A DNA stretch of 37,471 bases from a virus, in IMG/VR virus record IMGVR_UViG_3300024946_000001, positions 1 through 37,471 of that record; one strand, 5' to 3'. Every line of letters begins with the position of its first letter. Positions within the stretch are counted from its first letter, which is position 1. A program made the position numbers and the translations under genes. This document shows positions 7,650 through 14,688 of the stretch, piece after piece. The notes beneath the pieces are model-generated. The model was not told where the DNA came from. It was given only the letters and a program-made list of their open reading frames with translations, and did no database searches.

Positions 7650-8893
7650 TGAGCCGAAAAATAGATGAAGCATTTATCGCAGAAATCCAACTCACTGTAG
7701 AAGCTTATAAACGACTACATAATTGTGCAAAAGTAGCCAAGTTACTCAATGTAAATGCATCAACTATATCAAGGCGCTTAGACATGGCGCATAAGTATGG
7801 AATTAATGTCGAAACTGACCGAGAAATAGTCGTTGAAACAGTCAAGCTGGCAAAACAGAAACAAGGCTTGCAAGATGTTCAGCGCATCGAGCGCAAGTCA
7901 TTTCGTGAATCAGCACGTATAGAAAACGCTGTAGAAGCGTTGAATGTTGAGATAGTCAATATCTTAGGCTCAACTAAGTTTAACGCGCCTAAAGCCTCAT
8001 ATAGCCACTTTAACGGCAAGGCTTGCCTAATATTACACATATCAGACAACCACTTGAATGAGCAGGTAGATTTACCGCACAACCAATTCAACTGGAATAT
8101 AGCAGGGCAGAGATTAAAGAAGCTGGCAGATAGAGCTATTCAGATTGGTAACGCTTACGGCATAAAGAACCTATTTATCGCTTTCACTGGTGACTTGCTT
8201 AACTCTGATAGACGCCTAGATGAAATGCTCTCTAACGCCACCAATCGTGCATCAGCCTGTATTTTGGCAGTGTATATGTACGGTCAGATGCTGCAACATT
8301 TAGCAAGTCACTTTAAGGTCAGCGTGGCATCAATTAGCGGTAATGAATCACGTATTCAGAAGGATGTAGGCTGGGCTAAAGAAGTGGCAAGCGATAACTA
8401 TGACGCGCTGATATTCAACATATTAAGAATGCAGCATAGCCATTACATTGACTTTTCACATTCTACAGAGCCAAGCGAACAAGTGGTGATGGTAGCAGGG
8501 CAGAACGTGCTACTCATTCACGGTCATGGCGCTAAAGGCACTGGACAGATAAACATTCAAGCGGTTAAAGGCAAGTACCTGGCGCGTGGCATCGTGATTG
8601 ATTTTGTTATCAGTGGACATTACCACGAAACACACATTGCAGACTTCTATGCTCGTTCTGCTTCATTGGTTGGCTCTAATGCCTATTCAGAAGATGCTCT
8701 CAATATGTCTGGTCGAGCTAGTCAGAACTTATACATCGTGCATGAAGGTGGTGGCTTCGATGGATTAAAGGTAGACCTACAGCATACAGACGATGTTGAA
8801 GGCTATGACATTCAAGAGCATCTAGTCACCTATAACACCAAGTCGGCTAAAAAATGCCATAACTCTCAAACAATATTCAGCGTTGTTATTTAA
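7649..8893 (+). CDS. Calcineurin-like metallophosphoesterase with N-terminal HTH
   Basis: The product is 414 residues. Residues ~10-45 form a helix-turn-helix (AKVAKLLNVNASTISRRL). From ~125 onward come metallophosphoesterase motifs in order: SDNHLN (D-x-H), FTGDLLNS (GD), ISGNES (GN), LIHGHG and SGHYHE (GHxH). The substrate is unknown; candidates are nucleic acid or cyclic nucleotides. Related HTH-phosphoesterase fusions occur in phages, usually near replication or terminase genes, so a place in the lysis operon is unusual. Confidence 0.8.
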   Translation: MSRKIDEAFIAEIQLTVEAYKRLHNCAKVAKLLNVNASTISRRLDMAHKYGINVETDREIVVETVKLAKQKQGLQDVQRIERKSFRESARIENAVEALNVEIVNILGSTKFNAPKASYSHFNGKACLILHISDNHLNEQVDLPHNQFNWNIAGQRLKKLADRAIQIGNAYGIKNLFIAFTGDLLNSDRRLDEMLSNATNRASACILAVYMYGQMLQHLASHFKVSVASISGNESRIQKDVGWAKEVASDNYDALIFNILRMQHSHYIDFSHSTEPSEQVVMVAGQNVLLIHGHGAKGTGQINIQAVKGKYLARGIVIDFVISGHYHETHIADFYARSASLVGSNAYSEDALNMSGRASQNLYIVHEGGGFDGLKVDLQHTDDVEGYDIQEHLVTYNTKSAKKCHNSQTIFSVVI

Positions 8894-8905
8894 GGAGCAT
8901 TGCTA

Positions 8906-9262
8906 ATGAAACTTATTAAACCTGTATTAACCATCTTAATGATTGTTTTATCGCTAATTCCCTATTCTAGAATAGCGAATGCAGCCCAGCCTAATGAAAT
9001 GTTTATTATGGTTGATAAAGACAACATGATAACAATCAGCCTAGACGAGCCTTGCACAAAGTTTGCAGTGCCAGCAGGTCACAAGGTAATGAAAGCCAGT
9101 GTCACTAACTCAGTCGAGAATAAGACAGCTTTAGGCTGCTGGGAACTAGAAGACAGTCCACTAGGCGCAATGGTGCATATTGATATTGTGCTACCAAGTG
9201 AAAAGAGCTTTTTCTCTTATCGCTATCCTGCTGAACAATTCGCAGTAAAGGCTAATCTATGA
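8906..9262 (+). CDS. Exported small protein of unknown function
   Basis: I chose the ATG at 8906, which follows AAGGAGC with good spacing, over the upstream TTG. The product is 118 residues. It opens with a signal peptide (MKLIKPVLTILMIVLSLIP) and a probable signal peptidase I site after ANA, and the mature part has two Cys. It has no lipobox. It is probably periplasmic, and its place between phosphoesterase and spanins suggests a late or envelope role. No family recognised. Confidence 0.6.
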   Translation: MKLIKPVLTILMIVLSLIPYSRIANAAQPNEMFIMVDKDNMITISLDEPCTKFAVPAGHKVMKASVTNSVENKTALGCWELEDSPLGAMVHIDIVLPSEKSFFSYRYPAEQFAVKANL

Positions 9263-9468
9263 GTGAGATAGACGCGCATTATACCAAGCTAAAGATACAG
9301 CCTATCGACTTCTCAATGGCTAATAACCTAGATGCTATGCAACACACAATCATCAAGTATGTGGTTAGATTCCGAGATAAAAATGGAATGCGTGACTTGC
9401 TAGCTGCTCGGCATACGATTGATTTACTTATAGCGCATGAGGGCAAAAAAAATGATGATACTGAGTGA
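9259..9468 (+). CDS. DUF3310 protein
   Basis: The product is 69 residues. The pattern HYTKLKIQPIDF...IIKYVVRFRDKNGMRDLLAA fits DUF3310, which has HY..iqPi.. followed by iKYv.R...K.g..DL.ka. The family includes proteins related to the T7 gp1.7 region and is usually found among early nucleotide-metabolism genes. Here it lies in the late operon immediately before Rz, with ATGA overlap upstream and a 17-base overlap with Rz downstream. Function unclear. Confidence 0.7.
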   Translation: MSEIDAHYTKLKIQPIDFSMANNLDAMQHTIIKYVVRFRDKNGMRDLLAARHTIDLLIAHEGKKNDDTE

Positions 9469-9949
9469 GTTATTTAAAGCCTATTGGAAGCCTCTTTGTG
9501 CTGTTTTGGTAGTGATATCTATCTATTGGCATGAACATTCGCTGTATAGCGATATTGCACGTTTAAACGGCATTATTGAACAATCCAAAGTAGTTGCACA
9601 AATCCAAATTGAAGCCAACAAGAAAGAAATCATCAAACGGGAGGCAATCACCAAAGATGTGGTCAACTCATACGCAGATTCAATCAACAAGGTAAATGAA
9701 TATTATGCTAAAAATCCTACTACTAAGTTTAAGCCTTTCGGCGTGTGCCTCAGTACAGCCAGTAGCGGTGGAGTGCGTACCGAGACAGACAGCACCGAAG
9801 GAACTGACACAGAAACCAGCGGAGCTAATCAAACTACTGCCGCCGAGCCTGCAAGAGAAGTACAAATAGACATGGATAAACTTTCCAAAGAGATAGTACA
9901 ATTGCTAGAGTTGCGAGAGTTTGAATTAAAGCAGGATAATGTTAAGTAA
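9452..9949 (+). CDS. Rz: Rz-like inner-membrane spanin
   Basis: I chose the ATG at 9452 after GAGGGC, giving 165 residues. It has one N-terminal membrane helix (PLCAVLVVISIYW), then a periplasmic coiled coil (residues ~30-90, rich in Lys/Glu/Ala/Ile) and a single Cys in FGVCLST. The C-terminus is Thr/Glu-rich and ends in a helical segment. Together with the nested Rz1 it should bridge the inner and outer membranes and fuse them at lysis. It is the last gene of the late operon, before attP. Confidence 0.75.
   Translation: MMILSELFKAYWKPLCAVLVVISIYWHEHSLYSDIARLNGIIEQSKVVAQIQIEANKKEIIKREAITKDVVNSYADSINKVNEYYAKNPTTKFKPFGVCLSTASSGGVRTETDSTEGTDTETSGANQTTAAEPAREVQIDMDKLSKEIVQLLELREFELKQDNVK
9696..9869 (+). 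CDS. Rz1: Rz1-like outer-membrane lipoprotein spanin, nested in Rz
   Basis: A second frame inside Rz gives 57 residues starting MNIMLKILLLSLSLSACASV. It has a signal peptide and lipobox L-S-A-C, so the mature lipoprotein begins at Cys17. The rest is Pro-rich (VQPV, VPRQTAPK, LLPPS), as in Rz1 o-spanins. The start may be 9696, or 9705 (MLKILLL), which is better spaced from AAGG at 9689. The gene lies wholly within Rz, as in lambda, and ends TAG at 9867-9869. Confidence 0.85.
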   Translation: MNIMLKILLLSLSLSACASVQPVAVECVPRQTAPKELTQKPAELIKLLPPSLQEKYK

Positions 9950-10162
9950 GCCACAAATTACGCCACACAAAAACTAAAAGCCTTACAGCCCCCGTAGCTC
10001 AGTGGATAGAGCATCCCCCTCCTAAGGTTATGCTTTAATTTTAATTTACGGTTAAAGCCTTATTTAACGCCATTTCTTAATATGTTCACGAAGCTAATTT
10101 CGCTAACATCACGCCACAACACGCCACAATATAGCTACACTATGCCACAAAATGCGCCACAC
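9950..10162. other. attP region with tRNA-Arg(CCT) 5'-half core
   Basis: Bases 9988-10027 read as the 5' part of a tRNA-Arg: acceptor strand GCCCCCG, D-arm GCTC-AGTGGATA-GAGC, anticodon stem TCCCC and loop CTCCTAA (anticodon CCT), then GG. After that the similarity stops; there is no T-arm or 3' acceptor. It sits between the late operon and the 3' end of the integrase gene. This is the expected attP core for integration at a tRNA anticodon loop. A 9-base direct repeat AAAGCCTTA occurs at 9977-9985 and 10054-10062, and GCCACA repeats flank the core. Integration would rebuild the tRNA with phage DNA as its new upstream region. Confidence 0.75.
9950..10162 (+). repeat. Integrase arm-type sites (GCCACA repeats)
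   Basis: Six same-direction copies of a GCCACA(A/C) element flank the core: GCCACAA at 9950, CGCCACAC at 9961, ACGCCACAA at 10111 and 10121, ATGCCACAA at 10142, and GCGCCACAC at 10153. Two lie on the left arm and four on the right, the last two inside the integrase 3' end. Number, orientation and position fit arm-type binding sites of a tyrosine recombinase. Confidence 0.65.
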
Positions 10163-11138
10163 TATTTGAGGCATATTTTGTTAGGTGGTCTGGTGATAAA
10201 TGAGCATATCTCATAACCATAGAAATATCATGCCATGCGCCTAGTTCTTTCAATACTGGAAGTGGCGTTCCATTCATAACATGCCAACTCGCCCAAGTGT
10301 GGCGTAAGTCATGCCAGCGAAAAGTAGACTTATAAATAGGCTGATTCTTTTTATCTTTTTCATCAGTATCAACTAAATCAATCTTAGCGCGTATTAATGA
10401 CTTATTCCATGATGTTTTAACGCTGCCTACGGGGTTTTTCTTATAGGTGAATACAAATACATCATGCTTACCTTCTTGAGCCTTTAGCACGTCTACCGCG
10501 TATTGTGAGAGTGGTACAGGAATAGATTTATCGCCTTTTGTTTCTGGCGAGTCGACCCATGCAACGGCACGATCTAAATCTACCTCAGCCCATTTAAGAT
10601 TAAATACGTTGGATTGTCTTAGACCTGTAGAAATGGCGAACTGTGCCATTGGTTTGATATGTGGTGCTAGTAGAGGTTCTAGTCTTGCCCACTCTGCCTT
10701 AGATAAAAATCTAGTCTTTGAGCTTTTTACTTTCTTACGTGGGATTTCAATAGCATCGCACCATTTTCGACTATGTGCCATATTAATAGCAGAGCGCACA
10801 TTATTGGCTGTTCTATTGTAGGTTGATGCAGACTTGCTTGATAGGGCATCTTGTATATCATGCCCATTTACCTGTGATAGCGGTCTTGATGGGTAAACTT
10901 GTAATAATGTTCTTAGTGCTGATTGTTCACTTGCTGTGCGTGGCGATTCTTTAAGCCATAGTTTAAAAGCATCTGATAACGTCTTACCCGATTCTTTCTT
11001 CTTCCGTAGCTCTATCTTACGATCGTCATGGATGGCTTCTGCTTTCTTTTTGTCACTGGTGTGAGTAGATTCTCTAACTCTTTGTCCATTGACCGTGAGA
11101 TAGTAGTACCAGATTTCACCTCGTTTATAGAGTGACAT
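10140..11138 (-). CDS. int: Tyrosine-recombinase integrase
   Basis: The product is 332 residues. The N-terminal ~55 residues (MSLYKRGEIWYYYLTVNGQR) are an arm-binding-type domain, followed by a SAM-like core-binding domain. The catalytic residues are visible in order: Arg in STGLRQSN, a beta-hairpin Lys region at PETKGDKS, H-x-x-R in WHDLRHTWAS, the second His in LGAWHD, and nucleophile Tyr in MVMRYAHLS. Its 3' end abuts attP. The start overlaps the upstream excisionase-like gene by 127 bases, so int and xis share a transcript from the left operon. Confidence 0.92.
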   Translation of the reverse strand: MSLYKRGEIWYYYLTVNGQRVRESTHTSDKKKAEAIHDDRKIELRKKKESGKTLSDAFKLWLKESPRTASEQSALRTLLQVYPSRPLSQVNGHDIQDALSSKSASTYNRTANNVRSAINMAHSRKWCDAIEIPRKKVKSSKTRFLSKAEWARLEPLLAPHIKPMAQFAISTGLRQSNVFNLKWAEVDLDRAVAWVDSPETKGDKSIPVPLSQYAVDVLKAQEGKHDVFVFTYKKNPVGSVKTSWNKSLIRAKIDLVDTDEKDKKNQPIYKSTFRWHDLRHTWASWHVMNGTPLPVLKELGAWHDISMVMRYAHLSPDHLTKYASNSVAHFVA

Positions 11139-11320
11139 TTTTTAGCCTTTTGATTAGAGGCATATTTTGAACGAACATACTCTATTAAGTCAATGTCTAT
11201 AAATACCCACTTACGCCCAATCTTAGTCGCTGGCAATTCATCACTTGCTACAAGTTCAAGAACTGTGCTTTCGCTGGCATACAGCATTTTAGATGCTTCT
11301 TCTAAATCTAATGTTTTCAT
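11012..11320 (-). CDS. Excisionase-like HTH protein
   Basis: The product is 102 residues. Residues 1-52 form an HTH_17/MerR-like DNA-binding domain: LEEASKMLYASESTVLELV then LPATKIGRKWVF and LIEYVRSKY. This is the usual shape of phage recombination directionality factors and related excisionases. It lies directly upstream of int and overlaps its first 127 bases, an overlap that is long but not rare for xis/int pairs. Excision function is inferred from domain and position. Confidence 0.7.
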   Translation of the reverse strand: MKTLDLEEASKMLYASESTVLELVASDELPATKIGRKWVFIDIDLIEYVRSKYASNQKAKKCHSINEVKSGTTISRSMDKELENLLTPVTKRKQKPSMTIVR

Positions 11321-11352
11321 CTAATATCCTTTATCTATTTAGTTAGCATTGG

Positions 11353-11703
11353 TTAGGCTTTAAAATGTGCTGTTGCATCATTCCATCTTTCAATAGCGAG
11401 CTTCATACATTCTTCGCTAGTCGTAGCAAAGTATTCAGTTCTAAATTCAAGCTCCCAATCATTGCAACAATTTCCACATACATGCGCCCATTTTCCACCT
11501 TGACCAGAATCGTTGATGCATAATTTTGTTGGTGTTTTACCGCATGGGCATTGGTTGTATTTTCCTTTTGTACGTTTTGCATGTTCATCAGCAGTTCCAA
11601 ATACAACTCTTTCAGGATGACCTGTCTGAGCTTCTATGCAATATTTATTATTGTGTGGAAATTCTTTACTGCCACAGCATAACCAATACTTTTCATCACT
11701 CAT
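11353..11703 (-). CDS. Lar-like zinc-finger protein
   Basis: The product is 116 residues. The C-terminal half has a CPCG knuckle, then VCGNCCNDW, and ends EECMKLAIERWNDA. This matches the Lar restriction-alleviation family pattern: CPxCG, C..C, then A...WN. Additional Cys lie in the N-terminus (WLCCGSKEF). Lar proteins modulate host type I restriction, but family members are often annotated without proof. It is in the left operon. Confidence 0.6.
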   Translation of the reverse strand: MSDEKYWLCCGSKEFPHNNKYCIEAQTGHPERVVFGTADEHAKRTKGKYNQCPCGKTPTKLCINDSGQGGKWAHVCGNCCNDWELEFRTEYFATTSEECMKLAIERWNDATAHFKA

Positions 11704-11705
11704 AA

Positions 11706-11891
11706 TTAACCTTTACCTTTCATGGCTTGGAATGCTTCAAATGCCATCTTTTCTTTTTCTTCTTGCCATTTTATAAGATTGCGCCATTTTTCAGCATCCC
11801 CCTTATAGCTATCAACTAATGCGGTTAATCGGGTGATTTCGGCTTGCAATTGCTCTGTTTCAGTTAAGCCTTTTACACTTCCAATATTCAT
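11706..11891 (-). CDS. Small coiled-coil protein
   Basis: The product is 61 residues, helical throughout, with heptad-like spacing (LQAEITRLTALVDSYKGDAE). It sits two bases upstream of the Lar-like gene in the left operon. No family or function recognised. Confidence 0.5.
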   Translation of the reverse strand: MNIGSVKGLTETEQLQAEITRLTALVDSYKGDAEKWRNLIKWQEEKEKMAFEAFQAMKGKG

Positions 11892-11910
11892 ATATTTTCC
11901 TTAAATTAGT

Positions 11911-11940
11911 TGGTGGCTTTTTATCGGATTCGCGCCACCG
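11911..11940. repeat. Inverted repeat GGTGGC/GCCACC
   Basis: GGTGGC (11912-11917) and GCCACC (11934-11939) form a 6-bp stem with a 16-base loop, within a 116-base stretch (11892-12007) without a gene. There is no U-run on either strand, so it is not a standard terminator. Purpose unknown. Confidence 0.4.
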
Positions 11941-12007
11941 TTACGAACTGAGAATAATTTAACTATAGAGAATCGCTAAATTAACCGATGTTTCTTTAAT
12001 ATCCATA

Positions 12008-12163
12008 TCACTCACCAGCTTTCGTAAGGGCTTGGATTGCGTTGGCGAATAGTTGTATATCTTGCTCTGTAAAAGTAAATTCTTTTTTTCCATTTATTAA
12101 AATTGTAAAATCGCTGCACTTTTCAGTAGCCAGCTTTAATATTTCATCTTGTGATAAGTTCAT
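12008..12163 (-). CDS. Small hypothetical protein
   Basis: The product is 51 residues (MNLSQDEILKLATEKCSDF to IQALTKAGE). It is acidic and helical, and lies collinear with other small genes of the left operon. The ribosome site is weak. Function unknown. Confidence 0.5.
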   Translation of the reverse strand: MNLSQDEILKLATEKCSDFTILINGKKEFTFTEQDIQLFANAIQALTKAGE

Positions 12164-12169
12164 GGTTGA

Positions 12170-12340
12170 TTAATCCCAATTAGTTAAATCTTCATCGACA
12201 CAACCTTCAGGGTCGTTTTCATAATACTCGCGCCCATCATCGTATGATGTTTTAGCAAATTCTTCACATGATTGGTCATGCCATCCAAGTCTATTTGCGT
12301 ATCGCATTGTTGCTCTTTGTACCCATTCAAATTCAGTCAT
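12170..12340 (-). CDS. Small acidic hypothetical protein
   Basis: The product is 56 residues (MTEFEWVQRATMRYANRLGW to DEDLTNWD). A strong ribosome site GAAGGAG lies ~9 bases upstream of the ATG on the minus strand. The C-terminal half is rich in Asp/Glu. Acidic small proteins in phage left operons are sometimes host-enzyme inhibitors, but nothing here shows a target. Confidence 0.6.
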   Translation of the reverse strand: MTEFEWVQRATMRYANRLGWHDQSCEEFAKTSYDDGREYYENDPEGCVDEDLTNWD

Positions 12341-12345
12341 TTAAT

Positions 12346-12675
12346 TCACTCCTTCTCATTTTTAGATTGGTAGGTGGCTAGGGATTGTGTTGCAATATCT
12401 CTAACAAAAGTTGTTGATAAAGTACCGTAGCCAAATCCATCAGCATCATTAGAAGTGTCAATAAGTCTTTTCAAAGCCTCCACCAACAAATCAACCTTTG
12501 GCTGCTCTGCAAGCTGCTTATTATTTAGAGTGAGTTCTAAGTTAGCTTCACTTAGCTTCACTGCCATTGCTGCTATTGACTCTTTATCTTTAAGTGTTTC
12601 TGCAAGCTGTTGGCGTAGGGTGGTGATTTCTTCTTTAGCTAAATTAAGTTCTATTATTATCTTTGTAACATCCAT
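12346..12675 (-). CDS. Coiled-coil hypothetical protein
   Basis: The product is 109 residues. Residues 1-60 are a continuous helix with heptad-like Leu/Ile spacing (NLAKEEITTLRQQLAETLKD). The C-terminus contains FGYGTLSTTFVRDIATQSLA. It is packed between other small left-operon genes. Function unknown. Confidence 0.55.
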   Translation of the reverse strand: MDVTKIIIELNLAKEEITTLRQQLAETLKDKESIAAMAVKLSEANLELTLNNKQLAEQPKVDLLVEALKRLIDTSNDADGFGYGTLSTTFVRDIATQSLATYQSKNEKE

Positions 12676-12676
12676 C

Positions 12677-12922
12677 TCATTCCCCTTTGTTTGGTGTGGT
12701 AGGCGGAGTTAAACTTTTTATAAATGGTTCTAATGCCGCTTTTAGCCATTCTGTATTTTCGGGTTGTTTTGGTAATGGGCCAAAGGTAGGTTCAGGATAC
12801 CATGTGTTTTGTTTGTAGGGGCTTTGAGTGCATTCGTAGTGATAAGCAACACCATTAATGTGCGTTGGCATTCCACCAATAGGGCGCTTACAGTGTCCAC
12901 AAAAATAACTTATTCCATTCAT
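12677..12922 (-). CDS. Small zinc-knuckle protein
   Basis: The product is 81 residues. A Cys-x2-Cys...His-x2-Cys set is visible: FCGHCKRPI then YHYEC at residues ~8-31, probably a single zinc-binding site. The rest is Pro-rich. It lies 2 bases upstream of the next gene in the left operon. Possibly a nucleic-acid or protein adaptor, but no family recognised. Confidence 0.55.
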   Translation of the reverse strand: MNGISYFCGHCKRPIGGMPTHINGVAYHYECTQSPYKQNTWYPEPTFGPLPKQPENTEWLKAALEPFIKSLTPPTTPNKGE

Positions 12923-12925
12923 CCC

Positions 12926-13255
12926 CTAACCCTCACTTTCGTCATGCTCGATTAGGGCGTCAACGTATACAGGAATATTTCTAGTTTCTGACTGATAACT
13001 TAGGCTTGGGTATGCAAAAGGAAAAGTCAAATCTGATTCAGAAACATAGCCAATAATCCTAATATTACCTGTAGCCTCACCATTCACCACAGGTGCAGAG
13101 TTGATTAGGCGCAATATGTCTTTTTGGTGAGATTCAGTAAATTCAGCAGCGCTTGAATGTCCATTATCACGCATCAATTTAACTGCATACTCTTGCTGCT
13201 CTTTGATAGCATCAATCAAAGCTGACTTACTTATTAAATCATTGGTCATTATCAT
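12926..13255 (-). CDS. Hypothetical left-operon protein
   Basis: The product is 109 residues, opening MIMTNDLISKSALIDAIKEQ. The start shares a base with the stop of the upstream gene. The third-codon ATG (13249) is better placed after the GGAG site and may be the true start. The N-terminal half is helical, and the C-terminal half has short beta-like stretches. Phages often carry proteins starting in this DLISKSALIDAI style, but their function is not known to me. Confidence 0.5.
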   Translation of the reverse strand: MIMTNDLISKSALIDAIKEQQEYAVKLMRDNGHSSAAEFTESHQKDILRLINSAPVVNGEATGNIRIIGYVSESDLTFPFAYPSLSYQSETRNIPVYVDALIEHDESEG

Positions 13256-13404
13256 TACTCCTTCATCTTAGCAATACGCCATCCAGCCTCGAAAGCTATC
13301 CATGACAGTATCTTTAAATAGCCGTTATTCTTTGGTAATCTTGGCTTGCAATCATCATCAAACCATTGATCGAACTTTAGTCTTAGTTGGCGGCGTGTCA
13401 TCAT
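13255..13404 (-). CDS. Small hypothetical protein
   Basis: The product is 49 residues (MMTRRQLRLKFDQWFDDDCK to WRIAKMKE), preceded by GGAGT at good distance. It is compact, with a basic start and a WIAFEAGWR segment. It is translationally coupled to 12926-13255 by a one-base stop/start overlap. The W-x-AFEAGW pattern occurs in small phage proteins of unknown role. Confidence 0.55.
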   Translation of the reverse strand: MMTRRQLRLKFDQWFDDDCKPRLPKNNGYLKILSWIAFEAGWRIAKMKE

Positions 13405-13422
13405 TACTCCGTTCATCTGTTA

Positions 13423-13578
13423 TCAGTTAAAAATATAATCTTCTGGTGATTGATTAAATTCATACTTGAAATCTGATTCACTAATGTCAATGTAATCAAG
13501 AAATAATTGCACTGCTTTTTCTTTATCATTTGGATAAGCTTCAAGTGCAGCTTGTTTTGCGTCATATGCTCTGCTCAT
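13423..13578 (-). CDS. Small acidic hypothetical protein
   Basis: The product is 51 residues from the second ATG (13578), which is 6 bases from AAGGAA; the ATG at 13584 touches that site. The sequence MSRAYDAKQAALEAYPNDKE to SPEDYIFN is acidic and helical. Function unknown. Confidence 0.5.
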   Translation of the reverse strand: MSRAYDAKQAALEAYPNDKEKAVQLFLDYIDISESDFKYEFNQSPEDYIFN

Positions 13579-13598
13579 ACTCATTTCCTTTAGTTAAA

Positions 13599-13710
13599 TA
13601 TTCCTGCCAGTTCAATTGGTGCGCCACGAGGGATTTGAACCCATCTATCTATCGGTTATGAGCCGATTGCTTTTACCATTTAAGCTAGAGGCGCGTTATT
13701 CCTGCCAGTT
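13599..13710. repeat. 14-bp direct repeats flanking the tRNA
   Basis: TATTCCTGCCAGTT occurs at 13599-13612 and again at 13697-13710, immediately either side of the tRNA. A perfect 14-mer pair at that distance is unlikely by chance and looks like the scar of an insertion or a short duplication that brought the tRNA in. Confidence 0.7.
13617..13694 (-). tRNA. tRNA with CAU anticodon (Met or lysidine-Ile), imperfect T-arm
   Basis: On the minus strand the acceptor is GCGCCTC...GTGGCGC (one T-T mismatch). The D-stem is GCTT/AAGC, the anticodon stem ATCGG/CCGAT with loop CTCATAA (anticodon at 13658-13660), and the T-loop TTCAAAT with only three G-C pairs in its stem. The discriminator A and CCA are encoded. 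The D and anticodon arms are perfect, while acceptor and T-arm carry mismatches, so it may be partly decayed. It is the only complete tRNA seen, inside the left operon and flanked by a direct repeat. Confidence 0.75.
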
Positions 13711-13733
13711 TTAAGTGTATGGCGCACTGGTGG

Positions 13734-13940
13734 TTAAAGTTTTAACGCTGCAATTAAGCTATCAACCTCTGCATTAAACGTATTTCTATAGGCTTCTACG
13801 GCTTCAAATCCATCTGCATGACCTATCATTACCGCCATGTCTCTAATTGATTGTTGTGCGTCTCTGATAGCCTTAAACTTTGCACAAGTTCTGCCATACT
13901 TAGCCATTGCTTTGTCATCGTTATAGTTGTCTATCATCAT
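13734..13940 (-). CDS. Small helical hypothetical protein
   Basis: The product is 68 residues (MMIDNYNDDKAMAKYGRTCA to VDSLIAALKL), mostly helical. The second ATG may be used. It lies between the SSB-like gene and the tRNA in the left operon. Function unknown. Confidence 0.5.
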   Translation of the reverse strand: MMIDNYNDDKAMAKYGRTCAKFKAIRDAQQSIRDMAVMIGHADGFEAVEAYRNTFNAEVDSLIAALKL

Positions 13941-14003
13941 GTGTCCTTTACGCGACTTATTGACGTTGCGCGTGTGGTTGGTTAATCTGCGTTGGTTAGG
14001 CTG

Positions 14004-14663
14004 TTATCGCTCAGCCTGACTAAAAGGTATGTCATCTTCAAAATCATCAAAGCCTGAACCAGTAGAAGGCGCTGAATTTGTCGCTGCTGTTTTATTTGTG
14101 CGTCTATCGTTGTATGGTTTTGCCATTAATACTGTTAGCATCTTTTCTAGTTTTTCAGCTTTAGTTGCTTTATCCAAAATTTCACTAGCTGTAAAACCTG
14201 TATCGGCTTCAAATACACCATAAACAACAACTCGATCATTTGGTTTGCTTGAATCTTTTGGATTGTCTGCTAGCTCACGTTGCAATAAGAATCCAATACG
14301 CTTACCAATTAATTCAGGGTATCCAAGCGTAGTTTTATCAACTTCTTTTTTTTGTGTTTTATCCCATGCTTTAAATGTGATATTTCCTTCATTTGCTGAC
14401 TTAGTCTTAGTGCAACATAAGATAGCTTGAACAGTTGCCATGCTAGGCAATTTCTCACCTTTAGCATTAATTGTGTATAAATCAAGATAGTTAGCTGTTG
14501 AACCATCATCTGTTTTAAATGAAATTCCCAATCCCTCTGTATTTTTTTCGCTAAGTAATTTTTCAGCGCGTGTAATAATCCCCACGTATTTACCTGATTC
14601 ACGGATTGATGAATTGATACGGTCTGCTTGTCTTGCATCATTAGTGTTTAAATCTAAACTCAT
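14004..14663 (-). CDS. Single-stranded DNA-binding protein
   Basis: The product is 219 residues. It ends with a disordered acidic tail containing DDFEDDIPF, the hallmark of SSB C-termini that recruit partners. Ahead of that, residues ~20-175 have alternating hydrophobic beta-like stretches (YVGIITRAEKLL, RIGFLLQREL, RVVVYGVFEA) consistent with an OB-fold. It is directly downstream of the Sak4-like ATPase, a common phage recombination pair. Role: coat ssDNA during replication and annealing. Confidence 0.75.
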   Translation of the reverse strand: MSLDLNTNDARQADRINSSIRESGKYVGIITRAEKLLSEKNTEGLGISFKTDDGSTANYLDLYTINAKGEKLPSMATVQAILCCTKTKSANEGNITFKAWDKTQKKEVDKTTLGYPELIGKRIGFLLQRELADNPKDSSKPNDRVVVYGVFEADTGFTASEILDKATKAEKLEKMLTVLMAKPYNDRRTNKTAATNSAPSTGSGFDDFEDDIPFSQAER

Positions 14664-14688
14664 TTTAAAGTCCTTTACTCTAGTTAAA

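Noticed and set aside
9680-9901. Minus-strand frame opposite Rz/Rz1
   Set aside because: Two overlapping plus-strand spanin genes account for the coding signal; no ribosome site.
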